A stretch of 64,000 nt of DNA, from positions 18,631,674-18,695,673 of the forward strand of contig NC_052400.1 in the NCBI RefSeq assembly GCF_009389715.1, in the 5' to 3' direction. A model generated the notes under the pieces. The model saw only the letters and a program-made list of their open reading frames with translations. It searched no databases and was not told where the DNA came from. The translations under genes were made by a program, and so were the position numbers. Source of the DNA: Phoenix dactylifera. Taxonomy: Eukaryota > Streptophyta > Magnoliopsida > Arecales > Arecaceae. This document shows positions 48,401-60,320 of this stretch, one piece after another. Position 1 is the stretch's first letter. Each line of letters opens with the position of its first letter.

Positions 48401-50700
48401 TTACCCCTTTTTCATAATTTACAGCACAATCTGATGTGCAAAAAGGCATGAAGTAGGTAATACAGCTTAAAAAGTTTTCATGAAACAATTTTACAGGTAA
48501 CAGTTGATTGCATGGATGCAGCAGAACTATAATTAAGATAAAAATCATGCTCCACAGTGAATTGAAAAAGAAACTCATATCAAATTGAATGACTTCGTGC
48601 TATGCATATAATCTAAACGTAAACATTTGCGGAAGAAAGACATGGAAGGGCATATAGCATAAAATGTTTTCATATATACCCTGAAGCCTCGAAATGCAGT
48701 TTGAATCTGAATGGCTGCTAAGTCCTCAATACTCATGCTACCACAACCATTATATAATTTTTTAGACTTTCTGTGAGATTGATTTCTCCACTTGAACCCA
48801 TTTGATTGTTGACAAGAAGTGCCCTGTTCCGAGGCAGGATTTGTGTGAATCATGAATACGTTGACATGCAAGAAACAATTGCTGATTGACATGAATAAGC
48901 AGAAGGCGAATATTACAGAACCAACATCAACATCAACCAGTACATCAAACAATAGCAATTTAAAACCATCTTCCATATCCATATTATGAACAAATATACT
49001 AAGTCATACATCTAGCCATATGGCGTTTTGATTAGATAAAAGAACAAGTACTGGTGAGCAATTTATTTGTTAAGTGGGTTCATTTATTCTTACTAAGCCT
49101 CATCCTTTAGGGGAACAATTGGTAATAGTAGATAAGACTCCTGCTCCGATATTGTTACCATTCCCTAGATTTATCTGTCCCAGTTGCTTTGCTTCTACAG
49201 CTACAGCATGAACTTTTTAGTTTTAACAAATGGCATTTTTATGTCATCTTCTTTCTTTCTTTTCTTGTTTACTCGCTTGTGTATGAGGTATTCTATTTTT
49301 TCATGCATAATGAAGTTAACAGACTTATTTCAATTTTCTTTATAACATCTCCCTAAACCTTGCAGCTAGCTCAAGTTTAATAATTCTACATCATAAATTC
49401 AACTTTCCAATTCATCTTTTCTTCTTTTCCAGTAAAACATGAAACCCTATTTGATTGTTTCTATAATTTGTGAATGGTCAATGATATTTGACCTCTTATC
49501 TTGACAAAAAAACTTTCAAAGCAACAGCATGTCCCTGTATCGATCTTGAACTCTGAATTAGCTAGCATGTCGAGATAGATACCGTAAGTCAAATCCCATT
49601 ACTGTAATTCTTATCTATTTTTAAATGTTGATGTTACCCCATTATGGTCTATAAGCCCCACCTTCAACCTAGTATGGAACAGACCATGGTTCATCCCCAA
49701 CTCTGCAACCAATCAATCTTCGCATGTTTCTGTTAAGCAACAAAGAACAGATAAGTAAAAAGTTGAGACCTGCTGGACCCTTCAAACATAATTTAAGTGT
49801 TTTTACATATCAAGCCCTCTATCCCTTGCATACTGAAGTATGAAGCAACACATCTAATAGCCTATCAGAGAAGATTGGAAGATAGTTTTACGCTATGTAC
49901 TTTTGTACTACATATTCACCTTTACGGGTTTTAAAACTACACCATAACAGGATGGAGTGAAAATACACACACAAAAAAAAATCAGGTACGTAGTTTTGGA
50001 TTCTCCAAATGATGCTGAAACCATTTCTTGTTACATGTTAATGCAAGACAGCAAATCAGTTAGAGTGTCATTCATTTTTCAAATTTATTAAGCACTAATC
50101 TGTGTTTTTGACACCACTTTAAATATGAAGTTGTCTGTCTAGGCACAGAGGCATCAACTATGACGCTTTAGGAGCATTAGGGCTTTACTAAAATGCCATG
50201 TGTTTATGTACCTAGATTATGAAGGTGCCCATGCGGGCCCAAACCAATGCCATAGAGTTTGATCCTTGTAGTATTCATGACTGCATCTCTCCTTGACACA
50301 TCCAACTCCCTCATTAGTTAAGCATAATCTATGATCATCAGATTGCATTACCAACTACAGCTCTACAAGCAAAACATATGTTAAATGCTCAACTTTCAAT
50401 TCAATTATTATATGCTAATTTCAAGTTTCCGTAGAAGTCGATATCTAGCACTTCACTATTGCTAACATTACTTCATATTTCCTAGACATTCCAACTTCCA
50501 GGATATTTTGAGAATCTCGATATACTCCTCCATATGCATGCACCCTCTACTCATTCAAGCTATAGAAAGTTAGAGCATGGTCAAAATAAGAAGCAGATAA
50601 CCAATCAAATAAGTTAATGTTTTACCTTCACTTGCTTTGACTGATCTTGCTTCGTTTTCTTCCGGCAAATAATTGTTTTAAACCAATCTCCAGAACCCAT
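45436..50700 (-). CDS. IQD: IQ67-domain (IQD) calmodulin-binding protein
   Basis: Complete five-exon gene for a 315-residue protein. Exons on minus: 50626-50700, 48680-48823, 46607-46834, 45912-46025 and 45436-45822; all introns are phase 0 with GT-AG ends. Known: IQD proteins bind calmodulin through IQ motifs and act as scaffolds at microtubules, plasma membrane or nucleus. Seen: start MGSGDWFKTIICRKKTKQ as in the family; an IQ motif IQTAFRGFRARK spanning residues 65-76, split by an intron exactly between residues 73 and 74, the conserved intron position of the family; basic linker; EEILARIQQREEAAIKRERAM and AYAFSHQWRAN (about 160-192), then NWRWSWMDRWIAGRPWE (about 206-222) and a Lys/Ser/Thr-rich tail ending DITA. 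The protein is shorter than many IQDs but resembles the small IQD9/IQD10 type. An AG acceptor just upstream of the ATG (GCACATTAG then GAGA-ATG) suggests a separate 5' leader exon near 51.7-51.85 kb. No lesions are seen. Confidence 0.93.
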
Positions 50701-51719
50701 TCTCCTAATGTGCAATTCACTTAATGTCAGACATAAAACACAAAACTTATGTTAATGTAACCTTGATAACAAAATGACAAATGAATCATCATGCAAACGA
50801 ATTATTACAGGCCATATAACCCTATTGTGATAGAATGTAGAGATGGTGTAAGAGGTGAAAGTATGCTAGATACAGAATTGAGAGTGCTAGATGTTCAGCT
50901 GAGGTGATTTATTTAAACAAGGTATATGTGATATGTGACATGCAGATTTAAAAACTAACTGGCTTCTAATGTAATGAACTCCTGGTGAAATATTGTTGAG
51001 TTACAGCCTGTAAAAACAAGCTATTAGATCCACAATGCCCCAGTCTTGATGAATAGCTTACAATTAAAATCCTCTAAGCCTTACTGAGGATTTGACTCAA
51101 AACAACAATCATTCTACCCTCTACATGTCTCAAATCCTATTGAACTGTTTTGATATTCATATGATCGAAGATTCATAAGTAAAAGAGCATTAGAAAGTTG
51201 AAACACCCATCCATAACATTTCCTGATCATTTATTTTTTATCAGCCGAATATTGCCAAAAAATACATCAGTTAATCACATTCCTTTCAATTATTCATGAA
51301 TTTAAGGTCTGTTGATGCATAATCCAACCACTTTTGTCCAACCAAATTAAATAGCTACTAAATAATGACAATCACGAACTCAAATATCCAATATGGGATC
51401 TGCTCAATCCACACTGGCAGAAAGTTATTAATTAACGAAACTCCAGACAGAACAATAATTAATTTCAGAAGAAAAGTTCACGGTATAACAATCTCTGAGA
51501 AACTCAGATCCCATTTCCCGCACCAAAGTAATTTCATCAAAAGTCTACAACGTATAAGCAAACCATGAAGCATGTCCAAATTGAAAGCATATCACGGCTC
51601 GGTTTGCAAAACAGCCCACCAGATCATAAGAACCATACATGACAAGGACTAATGAAGCCCTGAAACACGAGAACTAATCTAGCCTGTCAATCGAAGCACA
51701 TACAAACAAACCCACGAGT

Positions 51720-51860
51720 CCCCACTAACCTCTGCTTGGAACACTCCGGCGAAAATCTACAAAAACGTCGTGTGCATCAACTCCGCTGCAGAATAAGAAA
51801 CGGAAGCGGCGACAGCGCCCGAGACGAAGGCCTGTAAAGACGGAGGAAAAGAGGCTAATG
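51720..51860 (-). promoter_or_regulatory. Likely 5' leader exon of the IQD gene
   Basis: The minus strand from about 51850 to 51731 is moderately GC-rich and ends at CAGAG then GTTAGTG, a good donor matching the AG acceptor 5 bases upstream of the IQD start codon at 50700. The exact transcription start is not determined. Confidence 0.4.
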
Positions 51861-52103
51861 GTGGTGTGGGGCTTTCAAAGGAGGAGAAGTGGGTGTGGAG
51901 GAAGACAGAAGCCACCCGGACGAAGCAATGTGGATTGGTAGTCAGAGAGAAAGATGCGGGTGGGGACGATATCTATTGCCGTCGCCCTTTTCACTTTTAT
52001 TTCAGCCTTCGAGCTTGGTTTTTTCACTCGGTCTCTTCGATCTCTTTTTCTCTCCAAAGGATCCAAAGGAGTATGGTGAGTGATGCAGTAGTCTTCTTTT
52101 CAT

Positions 52104-52146
52104 CTTTTTCTTTTCTTTTCTTTTCTTTTTTTTTCTTTTCTTTTCT
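52104..52146 (+). repeat. (CTTTT)n microsatellite
   Basis: About eight copies of CTTTT with one internal T expansion, just upstream of the IQD leader. Confidence 0.8.
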
Positions 52147-52199
52147 TATAATAAATGCAGCATTCTATATAGCTCTAACTTAAGTAGTGATGCAGTAGT

Positions 52200-53360
52200 C
52201 TTTGAGGCCAACTATATGTATTGAGAGGTCAACATAATGGCTGACTGAATGACAACACATACGGCTAACCACTCGGGAGGCATCTTATGGGCAGAAGAGC
52301 AGACAATGCCCCGAGCACTTCATAATTTATTATTTGCTGACTTCATTGGATCTATTCATACTCGTAGTGTATGAAATATTCGCTTTAACGCGAAAAAAAA
52401 AAAAAATCTAAAGGAGAAGAGAAGATATCAAATTTGAGTACAGCCGAAGCCTCTCCAATCAGAAAGGCGTGGTCGCTGCCAGGTTCCGACCCCAAAACAG
52501 CGACCGGGGAACCAACGTGAAGGGATTTGAACATCTGATGCCGATCCATGGGGCCGCATGGTCTCTTTTTTGTTTTTATAGGCTTGTAAGACAATCTGAA
52601 GCCGATCCTGCCTCAATAGTTTGATCTGCTGATGTGGAATAAAAACATACTTGGTTGGATTAAGGGGATGAGCTACAGTGAGAAAGATGTACTTCTTTAT
52701 ACGTTACTTCATGTTCAATTTATATAAAATGAGAAGGAAACACTACTTCTATTAAGAGGGAATGGAGTTTAAAGAGGTCTCATTGGGGTCCAAACATGAA
52801 ACAAAAGTTGACACATATGAAACGTTCAAAAATGTTTATGAAAATAGAAGTCTTTCTAATGTTTTGTGTGATCATCCTGATTGATGGAGCCCTACATATA
52901 ATAAGGCATTTGTTTCTTGTTTTGGTAGAACAACTACTATATTACAGTACCATGAACTGATTGTAACAAGGTATCAGCAGTACATGCAAGTTTAAGGGAA
53001 AGCAAGCAGGCAAAGATGAAACCTGAGAAGCTAAGCATCAGCGCATCAAAACAAAAGAGCAAACTACGATGAGCTGCAGGTAGACCAGGAGGGCATTTGT
53101 TTCTTTAATGAAAAAGCTCGGCACTATGACAAAAAAAAAGAAAAAAAAAGAGTGCTAAATTTTTTTAAGGTTGTGATTGTCATTATAGATCATAAAACCA
53201 GCATCATCAGTTGAATCCACCGATATATTTTATAGCTAAATTAGCATGAAAGTTGCATGATATTAATGCAAAGATATAATTGTATTTATAAGGAAGTGGA
53301 CATTGACACAAAACTGAAAAATATAACTAAAAATATGAATTTTAGGTTTCTTAATATTAA
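52200..53360. other. Intergenic region between IQD and the tRNA gene
   Basis: No domain-bearing ORF and no repeat with defined ends. It contains several A-rich runs (52389, 53121). Confidence 0.35.
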
Positions 53361-53366
53361 TTTTAC

Positions 53367-53440
53367 TGGTCCCGGCGAGGCTCGAACTCGCGACCTTCGG
53401 CTCATAAGACCAACGCTCTAACCGACTGAGCTACGGGACC
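53367..53440 (-). tRNA. tRNA-Ile (UAU anticodon)
   Basis: A full cloverleaf of 74 nt including the discriminator A. Acceptor GGTCCCG pairs with CGGGACC; D stem GCTC/GAGC; anticodon stem TTGGT/GCCGA with two G:U pairs; anticodon loop CTTATGA, giving anticodon TAT (53404-53406); T stem GCGAG/CTCGC with loop TTCGAGC. Both internal promoter boxes (TAGCTCAGTCGGTTAGAG and GTTCGAGCC) are intact, and no intron is present. A T-run (TTTTT on minus) lies about 35 nt downstream as a possible Pol III terminator. Confidence 0.93.
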
Positions 53441-53699
53441 AAAGACGCGAACACGGCAATTAGCTTAATAATATAGTTATAAACAGAGCTATTTTTGATC
53501 GATGCCCTTTGCTTGGAAGCCAAAGTGGAGATGATTGAGGTGTTGGCCCCCACCATCGCCTGCGTATAGTGGTGGGTCAGCTGGAGATGCCGAGTAGGGA
53601 CAGGTGCCAGCGAAAAGGGTGCATACGAATGGATTGGAATATTTAGAGAGGCAACAGTGGAGTGATTTCACTAGCTGTGATAATCTAGCATAGGTGTTA

Positions 53700-54850
53700 A
53701 AAGATATTTAACATGGTGGGAGCTTTATTTGGCAGGAAAAAAGCTGTCACTATGTTAAATACTGGACTCAATGAAGGAGGGAGGGTTGCTGTTCCAATGG
53801 CAATGTTATAATCCATTAGTTGCCACATCGGCAATTTAAAAACCATGTGTGATCATGTGACACTAAAGAGCAGATAGCATCGAGCTTAGTTAGTACGATT
53901 TTCTGATTTTGCGTAATTGTTGATCCAATCAGGAGAATGAAGAATTTTCTCAATTCGATCGGCTCGAATTTTTCAAAAAAATTTAAAAAAAGAAAAAATT
54001 TCAAAATTATAGTTTACGTCCTCTTTTATTTTATTGATTATCATAATATCGAGACACATCGTCTCTATTTATAATGATGAGATCTGCTTTTGTACAATTC
54101 ACGTTAGATTCCTCTTTTGGTTTTAATAGGACTCATTTTTTTAAAATATACTTGACTAATATAAATAAACTCGATAAATTTAAAAATCTAAAGAAGGTAA
54201 ATTTCGACTTCTATATTAATTTTGCCTTCGGTCGCTCCATATGATTTCTCTTGGATTAAGAGATACGTTCAATCAAAATCTCTTTTCAAAAGAAAAATTT
54301 TGGCTTGACTGATCTGTTTCAAGATCCAACTGATGGAATTTGAACCTAATTACTGAGTGTGCCATACTCTTTACAGAAGGTTTCACGTTGTAGATTTCAA
54401 AAAGTTAGCCGATTTCAAAAATCTCAATTGGACGTTATATAACTAAGTTATGGTCTCCGAAAATTCGATTTGCGACTCGACTTCTAATATAACAGATTTC
54501 GCTCTTAGATTCTGTCCAACTCTATCCATAGTAAACCACAATAGTTCATAGAGTCTGATAATTCTCCTAAAATATTTATCAACATTGTTGACTAAGTTGC
54601 CAAATTCTAAAATTTATGGTTTTAATTACTAGTAATCTAAAAGTTAACGGTGTAAAACTTCACTTTGATCACCATCATGTTAACTCCACTCCCAAGTCAT
54701 ATTGAAAGAAAAAAAAAAAAGGAAAAGAAGACGACGACTACAGGGCTCGATGGTCAAGCAAGGTGTCAGGTTTCCAGTTTTAAACACGGTTCTCAAGTTT
54801 TCGACCCTGGGTAATTTATTCCAGAATTTCCCAGGCGCAAATCATGGATT
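53700..54850. other. AT-rich intergenic DNA
   Basis: No supported gene. Repetitive-looking text such as TTCGATCGGCTCGAATTTTT and TCCAACTGATGGAATTTGAACC is present, but with no identifiable ends. Confidence 0.35.
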
Positions 54851-54879
54851 CATGTCTTGGATCAGCCTAGGTATCTTCG

Positions 54880-55690
54880 CGTCTTAGAGACGACTTTTCT
54901 CCTGATCTGGAAAAAAAAGAAAATCGCAATACACAACAATCATTATAAAGATCGTGCTATCACTCCAAAAAAGAGTTTTTTTTTTAAAAAAAAAAAATCA
55001 TGCCTCGCAGCTATCAGACAACGAACTTCTCCTATGACTATTTCTCTTGATTCAGAGATCTACCCTGATCCAACAACAAAACTATGATCGCCCGTGATCT
55101 AGCCCAATCTACCTACCTAACTAATATTCCCTATTGAAATTAATATTGTTAATCTATTTGATCTGACCCAAAAGTGGGTCCGGTTGAATCCAGACGCTAA
55201 ACTTGAATTTAAATGAGCTGAAATATTAAGTAAGTCTCAAATGCAACTAGAGCGACTTGTAGTTATATGCGAAATACACTCGAACCACCCCGCTTTATGT
55301 GGGCTTGGGACCGTTCATTGAACAATATATCACCTCTGGTCTCATATCATCTAAAAAACATGCTGAATTTGTTTAATGATCATGCCTTGCTTGGAAGCGA
55401 AGGGTCAATTCGGTTTTAAATGGCGTTTATTTCTTAAGACTTCGATATTATATTTCCGGATACAAATTACGGATTCCCATCTCAGATGAGTACAGATGGT
55501 CTCTCTTCTCCTACAGCTAACACTTTCTTTTTTTTAATCTGGAAAAAAAATATTATATATAGGAATATTAAGAAGATCGTACCATCACGTATTCTAAATA
55601 GAAAAAAGAAAAAATCGTGTCATCACAGCTGTCGGACAACGAAGTTCTTCCGCTTGTCCCGAGACTCCTTATTTGGAGCTGGCAATCCAT
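54880..55690. repeat. Two diverged direct copies of an about 190-bp repeat
   Basis: Copy 1 (about 54890-55045) and copy 2 (about 55505-55670) share, in order, CTGGAAAAAAAA, AAGATCGT, ATCA, AAAAAATC-TG-C, and CAGCT-TC-GACAACGAA followed by TTCTTCC or TTCTCC. The copies differ at many positions and include variable A-runs. This looks like duplicated transposon-derived sequence; no coding function is claimed. Confidence 0.5.
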
Positions 55691-55774
55691 TATTATTATT
55701 TTAAATATTAGTTTTGGAGCATACAAACCATTCTTATTAATTTATCCTTATTTTTACTGCATCTCGCCGAACCG

Positions 55775-55846
55775 GGGCTGCCGCAGTATTGGGCTAAAAA
55801 AATCTTCCGCCTGCTACCAAACTGAGGGCTACCGCAGTATTGGGCT
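55775..55846 (+). repeat. 51-bp tandem near-duplication
   Basis: GGGCTGCCGCAGTATTGGGCT (first 20 bases shown by position 55775-55795) recurs with a single base change at 55826-55846, giving a period of 51 bp. It lies a few hundred bases upstream of the ATL gene. Confidence 0.7.
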
Positions 55847-56102
55847 CACTACCAGTTGATGTTTACTAAGAAAAAAAAAACGAAAAAAAGTTGATAGACA
55901 TCAAGTTTCTATCCTCATGATGCCTCCATCTTATCCAATCGTAACAAAATATCTCAAAATCAAGCTCCAGTTAAACCACAAGTTTCTTTCCACATTGCAT
56001 CCCTGCACCCTGCATGGTAATAGCAATTAGCAAAGCTTAATTTTTGTCATTAAGGAGATTAAGAGATAGATAACGGAGAAAGATTCGACCCACCGGGCCG
56101 CT

Positions 56103-56585
56103 ATGTCCAGCCACGAAGGGAACACCATGGAGGACCAAACGGGCAGCTGCTGCAGCGCGGTGACAACACTCGTTCTCGTCGGCATCTTCTTGGCTTCCTG
56201 CGCCGTTCTCTTTATCATCTTCTTCTTCTCCCGCAGCTTGCTTCGGAGCACCTGGCACGAGCGCGCCACGGCCGGGCTTGATCGCTCCGCCATCCGCGCC
56301 CTGCCCACCTTCGCCTACCGAAGAGCCACCTATGATCAGGGCAGCGGCACCGGCGCCGGCAAACAGGGGACGTCGGCGGAGTGCGCGGTCTGCATCAGCG
56401 TGGTGGAGGACGGGGAGGAGGTGAGGTTGTTGCCGAACTGCAAGCATGTTTTCCATGTACAGTGCATCGACATGTGGTTGCACTCCCACTCCACCTGCCC
56501 CTTATGTCGGAGCGCCGCCGAGCCCAGGAAGATGGCCAAGAAGGTGGGAGCAGCCGAGGTCGACCTCGCGACCACCGCCGTCTGA
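56103..56585 (+). CDS. ATL: ATL-family RING-H2 E3 ubiquitin ligase
   Basis: Intronless, 160 residues. Known: ATL proteins are membrane-anchored ubiquitin ligases, many involved in defence or carbon/nitrogen responses. Seen: one membrane segment (residues about 18-42, [19 protein letters not shown]); the GLD motif (GLD at 58-60, then [12 protein letters not shown]); and a complete RING-H2 domain with C94, C97, C113, H115, H118, C121, C132 and C135. Spacing is C-x2-C-x15-C-x1-H-x2-H-x2-C-x10-C-x2-C, with the family Trp (W125) four residues after the sixth ligand. Length and order match short ATLs. A second in-frame ATG (codon 9) has a better context (ACACCATGG) and may be used; this would not affect the domains. 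A RING-like relic lies 2 kb downstream. Confidence 0.93.
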   Translation: MSSHEGNTMEDQTGSCCSAVTTLVLVGIFLASCAVLFIIFFFSRSLLRSTWHERATAGLDRSAIRALPTFAYRRATYDQGSGTGAGKQGTSAECAVCISVVEDGEEVRLLPNCKHVFHVQCIDMWLHSHSTCPLCRSAAEPRKMAKKVGAAEVDLATTAV

Positions 56586-58478
56586 GTTGTATACTGGTGA
56601 AGCCCAGGATGATGGATTCGCCGTTCCGGGGAGGATGCTGCGCGCTGAAGAGAGAACTTAGAGAAGCAGTAGTAATTTGTGAAATTCTGTAGATTTATTC
56701 TTTTGATTTACCTTAATTTCGTAAATCATCGGTTTGAGAGAAATGAAGGGTTCCTGCTGTAGAAATTCTGTTTAGTGAAGGGCTTGTCTGCTTTTGTGAG
56801 GTATTTACCTGCAAGTTTTCATGGCTTTAGGTGGTGTCGTGATTGGCTAATGGGGGAGCGGAAGTTCAGAGACTTGGTACTCGGTGAAAGGGCAAAGGAC
56901 TTGGTTTGTCTTCGTCTGTCCGGTGACTTGCGTAGAAGTTTTGTTTATAGGCTGTATGGTTGTTGAGATATTCTTGTGTATTTAAATATGGTTTGAATGA
57001 ATGATCAGGCAGCAGTTTGGCTTGCAACCAGCGTCAATCGGTGGAGTAAGACAATGATACACTCAACCTACGATGTCAACGGTCTTACCCGCAATGTAAA
57101 TTTGATCTTATTTCAGCCCGGTTCTCGCGCTAGGCCTATTAGAGTTTTTGTATATGTTTAGTTTCGGGTTCTTGCCGCCAAAACCCAGTCTGATCGGATT
57201 CGGTGAACTGATGAATGGTAAATCAAATTGCCCTGCTTGGGTTGATCTTCCAAACTGATTCGTAAACAAGAAAGAAAGTATTAAAGATTTGCCAACTTTG
57301 TTTAGCAGCAGATCCTTCGGATAAAAATTTGAAAAACAGTAGATGTTTGAGAGAAAGTAAAAATATATTATTAGCATTCAATTCTAGATTTAGGCACTTC
57401 TTGTAATAAAAAAATAATTCATAATTAACAAAATATCTTCAAATTTTACGAGATTAGTTTTGTTGGAACCATTGAACATAAGAGCTCCAAAGATATGGAC
57501 ATGTGGCTGAAAAGATATCGAACATAACCAATACGTAGACCAGACCTAGTGTTTCCATAAATCTACTTCAAACCTACATTAATCCGTCAAATAATATGGA
57601 AATAGGGCTAAAAATTATTGCAATTATATCTCTTGTTAGAATTGGAAGTCAAATCTGATCTCTTTTCTTTTAAAGTGGTGGTCATCTTTTCCTAAAAAAG
57701 TAACAAAATCAAGGGTTAGATTGTGTGGCATGAAATCTCAATAGAAATGGAGAGAGAGTCAAGGATTTTACCTAGTAGAGATAGGAAACCAAAAAAACGG
57801 TGAGAAGAGGAGAGAGGAAGAAGGGCTCAAATGCATTAAGAGTAAAAAGAGAAAAAAGAGAAGGAACTAAGGCCGGTAGCAAGAGAGAGGAGACAAGAGA
57901 GCGAGAAAGAGATAAACAAAAGGGAGGACAGCAAGATGGTCGCTAGAAGATAGTGAGACGGGTGGCATTGGTGATGGTGGCGGGTGTGTGGTGGTGGTCG
58001 TGCTTGGTGAGAAGAGAAGAAAGGAGGGTAAAAGAGTGATGGAGGCTTGGGTTCGCAAATAAAAAGGAAAAGAGGGGAGTCCGATATCGATATCAAGGAC
58101 TCATAGCCCAAAAGTTCGTCATGATAGGCTTCTCCTCGAGATAGGGGGCATCATGGCCCAAGTCCTCTATCCTACTTGATCCTTCTTGATCCTGGTATCC
58201 CTTAATAAGGAATCCACATAACTAATAAAGATGGTGATGCACAATAGGCTTGATTTCGATACCACTTGTCATGGACTCACAGCCCAAAAGGTTAAGTTCA
58301 GACTTATAACCCATGTGGCACCCCTTTAATTAATCAGCATAGGATGGGAGATGTGTCACCTTGGTATCGGGCCAGGCTCATGGGCCTATGGTGGCCATTG
58401 GACCTATCGAAGAACCCTGGATAGCAATGGCAAAGACACGTTGGTACAGTGTGCAATCAGCCTTGGCCTAGCCCATGA
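56586..58478. other. ATL 3' flank and intergenic DNA
   Basis: The first few hundred bases should contain the 3' untranslated region. Other ORFs are low complexity: the 57836-58111 minus frame is Ser/Phe/Leu-rich and comes from a GA-rich tract. No repeat with clear borders. Confidence 0.35.
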
Positions 58479-58560
58479 AGGAGTGCTTTGACATGTGGTT
58501 GCACTCTCACTTGATTTACCCACTGCCGAAAGTGGCCGAGAGAGTCAAGGACGGTGAGGA
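58479..58560 (+). pseudogene. Degenerate ATL RING-finger relic
   Basis: The plus frame reads ECFDMWLHSHLIYPLPKVAE, aligning with [20 protein letters not shown] of the intact ATL gene. The DNA word GACATGTGGTTGCACTC (17 bases) is identical in both (56469-56485 and 58490-58506). In the relic both final Cys ligands are gone (TAC and CCG replace TGC and TGT). No membrane segment is found upstream. Likely a fragment from a local duplication; the short length leaves doubt. Confidence 0.55.
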
Positions 58561-59699
58561 ATCGGCCCACTAACTTTGCCGGTGGTGCCTTTAAGGGGAC
58601 GCTGGCGAAGGTCACGCCAGATGGCAGCAGGAATCCTTGTTACGGAGAATAACATGTAGGCAAGTGGTTGATCATGTGAATTGATGCAGGAGGATGTTGT
58701 TGAAGTTTAGCGGGACATTGGTAAAAAAACTTGGCATTTTCCTAATTGCTTCCTTTTGTTTCACTTGATTTATATGCAAAAAAATTGGCTAAAACTTTTT
58801 GTGCGCTATATTAAAATCATAAGAAAATATGTATAACTAACTACAAGAATGGAAATAAGTGCACCTGTCATGGGACACGGGTTGCATCTTTCATACGAAA
58901 GAAGGATTTTTTTATTTTCACAAGGTATCACTAATATAGATTCAAAGTACTACAAACTCTGCCATTCATTTATTTGTATAGATCTTAAAGTGACCAATGG
59001 CTGATTCAGAATAATTCCTTTGCGAAAGATACAAACCGTCCCTCGAAAATGATGGTAGGTGCGTTTAGTTATGCTTTATTTTGCCCTATGTATCAACTCC
59101 TTTTGGACAAGATAATGCGAGGTTTACATCAAAAGGAAAAAAAAAAAAATAAAGGTAGGGGTTGGGATGGGAGGTCGATGGTGAGGTTAATTTCGAATTG
59201 CAAGTGGAATTGTCAACGTTTTCATTGCTGGTGTGTTATGGGGAGTAGTGGAAAGTTATAGACGGTTAGCAACGAGCGTACGCGACTTTGTCTACTTCAT
59301 TACCATTAATTTTGAAAAGGTCTGCCATGGTTTTGCTTGTGGAACTTCTATAGTTTGTCCTTTTCGGCTTTCGGCATAAGCTAGTAGACGTTTTATGGTT
59401 ACATTATGTCCGTTAATCGAGATAAGAGAAAACATTGGTGTAAAATGGAAGTGTTTGTCCGCTCAGAGTTTTATTTAGTACACAAACTACGAGGTGATAA
59501 GGTTGATGCAATGGATGTTAACCATCCCATGTTCTTAGTTCGATCAAGCAGATGAACTACCAGTTAATGATTCCTAATCACTACTCTTTTTTTCCTTTCC
59601 CTTTTTTCCTTTCATTTATTTTAAAAGATGATAGATCCTAATGGCTTTTTTTTTGTAATTTAAATTGCAGGTCATGATCGCTGCATCTTTCCTTCGAGG

Positions 59700-60042
59700 T
59701 TAGAATTTGTACTCGGAGGGACCGGGGTTGAGGGAGGTGACAGCGGCGGTGCCGGAGGAGGAGAAGCCGTGGCGGACGAAGTAGCCGTTGAAGGCGAAGG
59801 AGGTATGGGCCTAGAGGTCCTCCCGCTCGAAGCACGCCCCGCCCTCGAGGATGGCCCGGCAGTCCGGCCCGCCTGGCCCGCAGGCCCAGTCCGCTTTGTT
59901 CTTTGCCACGCACCGCAGCTCCCCCACCGTCGCCACCGCCGGCCCCTCGTCGTCCTTCCGCCGCTCCTCGACATCTTCTTCGCCCGCCGCCCAACGAGAA
60001 GAATAGGAGGAGGAATAATGAGAAGTGAACAGCTCTCGCCAT
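59700..60042 (-). pseudogene. Broken X8 (CBM43) domain protein gene
   Basis: X8-domain proteins are secreted, often GPI-anchored callose (beta-1,3-glucan) binders such as plasmodesmata callose-binding proteins. Here ATG 60042 starts a signal-like peptide MARAVHFSLFLLLFFSLGG. A one-base insertion in a GGCGGCGGGCG stretch (about 59981-59992) shifts the frame into GEEDVEERRKDDEGPAVAT and the X8 segments LRCVAKNKADWACGPGGPDC and AILEGGACFERED. The next codon is TAG (59811-59813) where the family has a residue before AHTSFAFNGYF. The tail GTAAVTSLNPGPSEYKF has lost the last Cys (SEY for the usual GNC or GSC), and the usual DAALQ-x-A helix before DWACG is deleted. So two disabling changes plus missing disulphides. 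Intronless. Confidence 0.8.
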
Positions 60043-60279
60043 TTCTAACGAGTGCTTTTTCAGTGAAATCAAATAGAGAAGGGGAAGAGGAGAAGGGTGC
60101 GAGGAGAGAGTGGGAAGCGTATTGGTTTCTGCCAAGAATTAATAAAAGAGAAGGGATGGGCTATTAAATTTGAAACTGGAGTTACTTACGAAAAGAATAA
60201 GTTTAAGATGTCGAAGGGAGTGCTGTGTTACCGTTGGAGGCCGAAGCTGGCCTTTGGGGCCTGCGGTGTGGAGGGGAAT

Positions 60280-60283
<4 letters not shown>

Positions 60284-60319
<36 letters not shown>
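60284..60319 (+). repeat. (GA)18 microsatellite
   Basis: Thirty-six bases of uninterrupted GA dinucleotide. ORFs across it are Arg/Glu or Leu/Ser repeats and not genes. Confidence 0.95.

Positions 60320-60320
<1 letters not shown>

Noticed and set aside
59638-60135. A 165-residue Arg/Gly/Leu-rich protein on minus
   Set aside because: It starts in the right frame for the X8 signal peptide but then follows the shifted frame. The real homology is in another frame, so this is not a gene.
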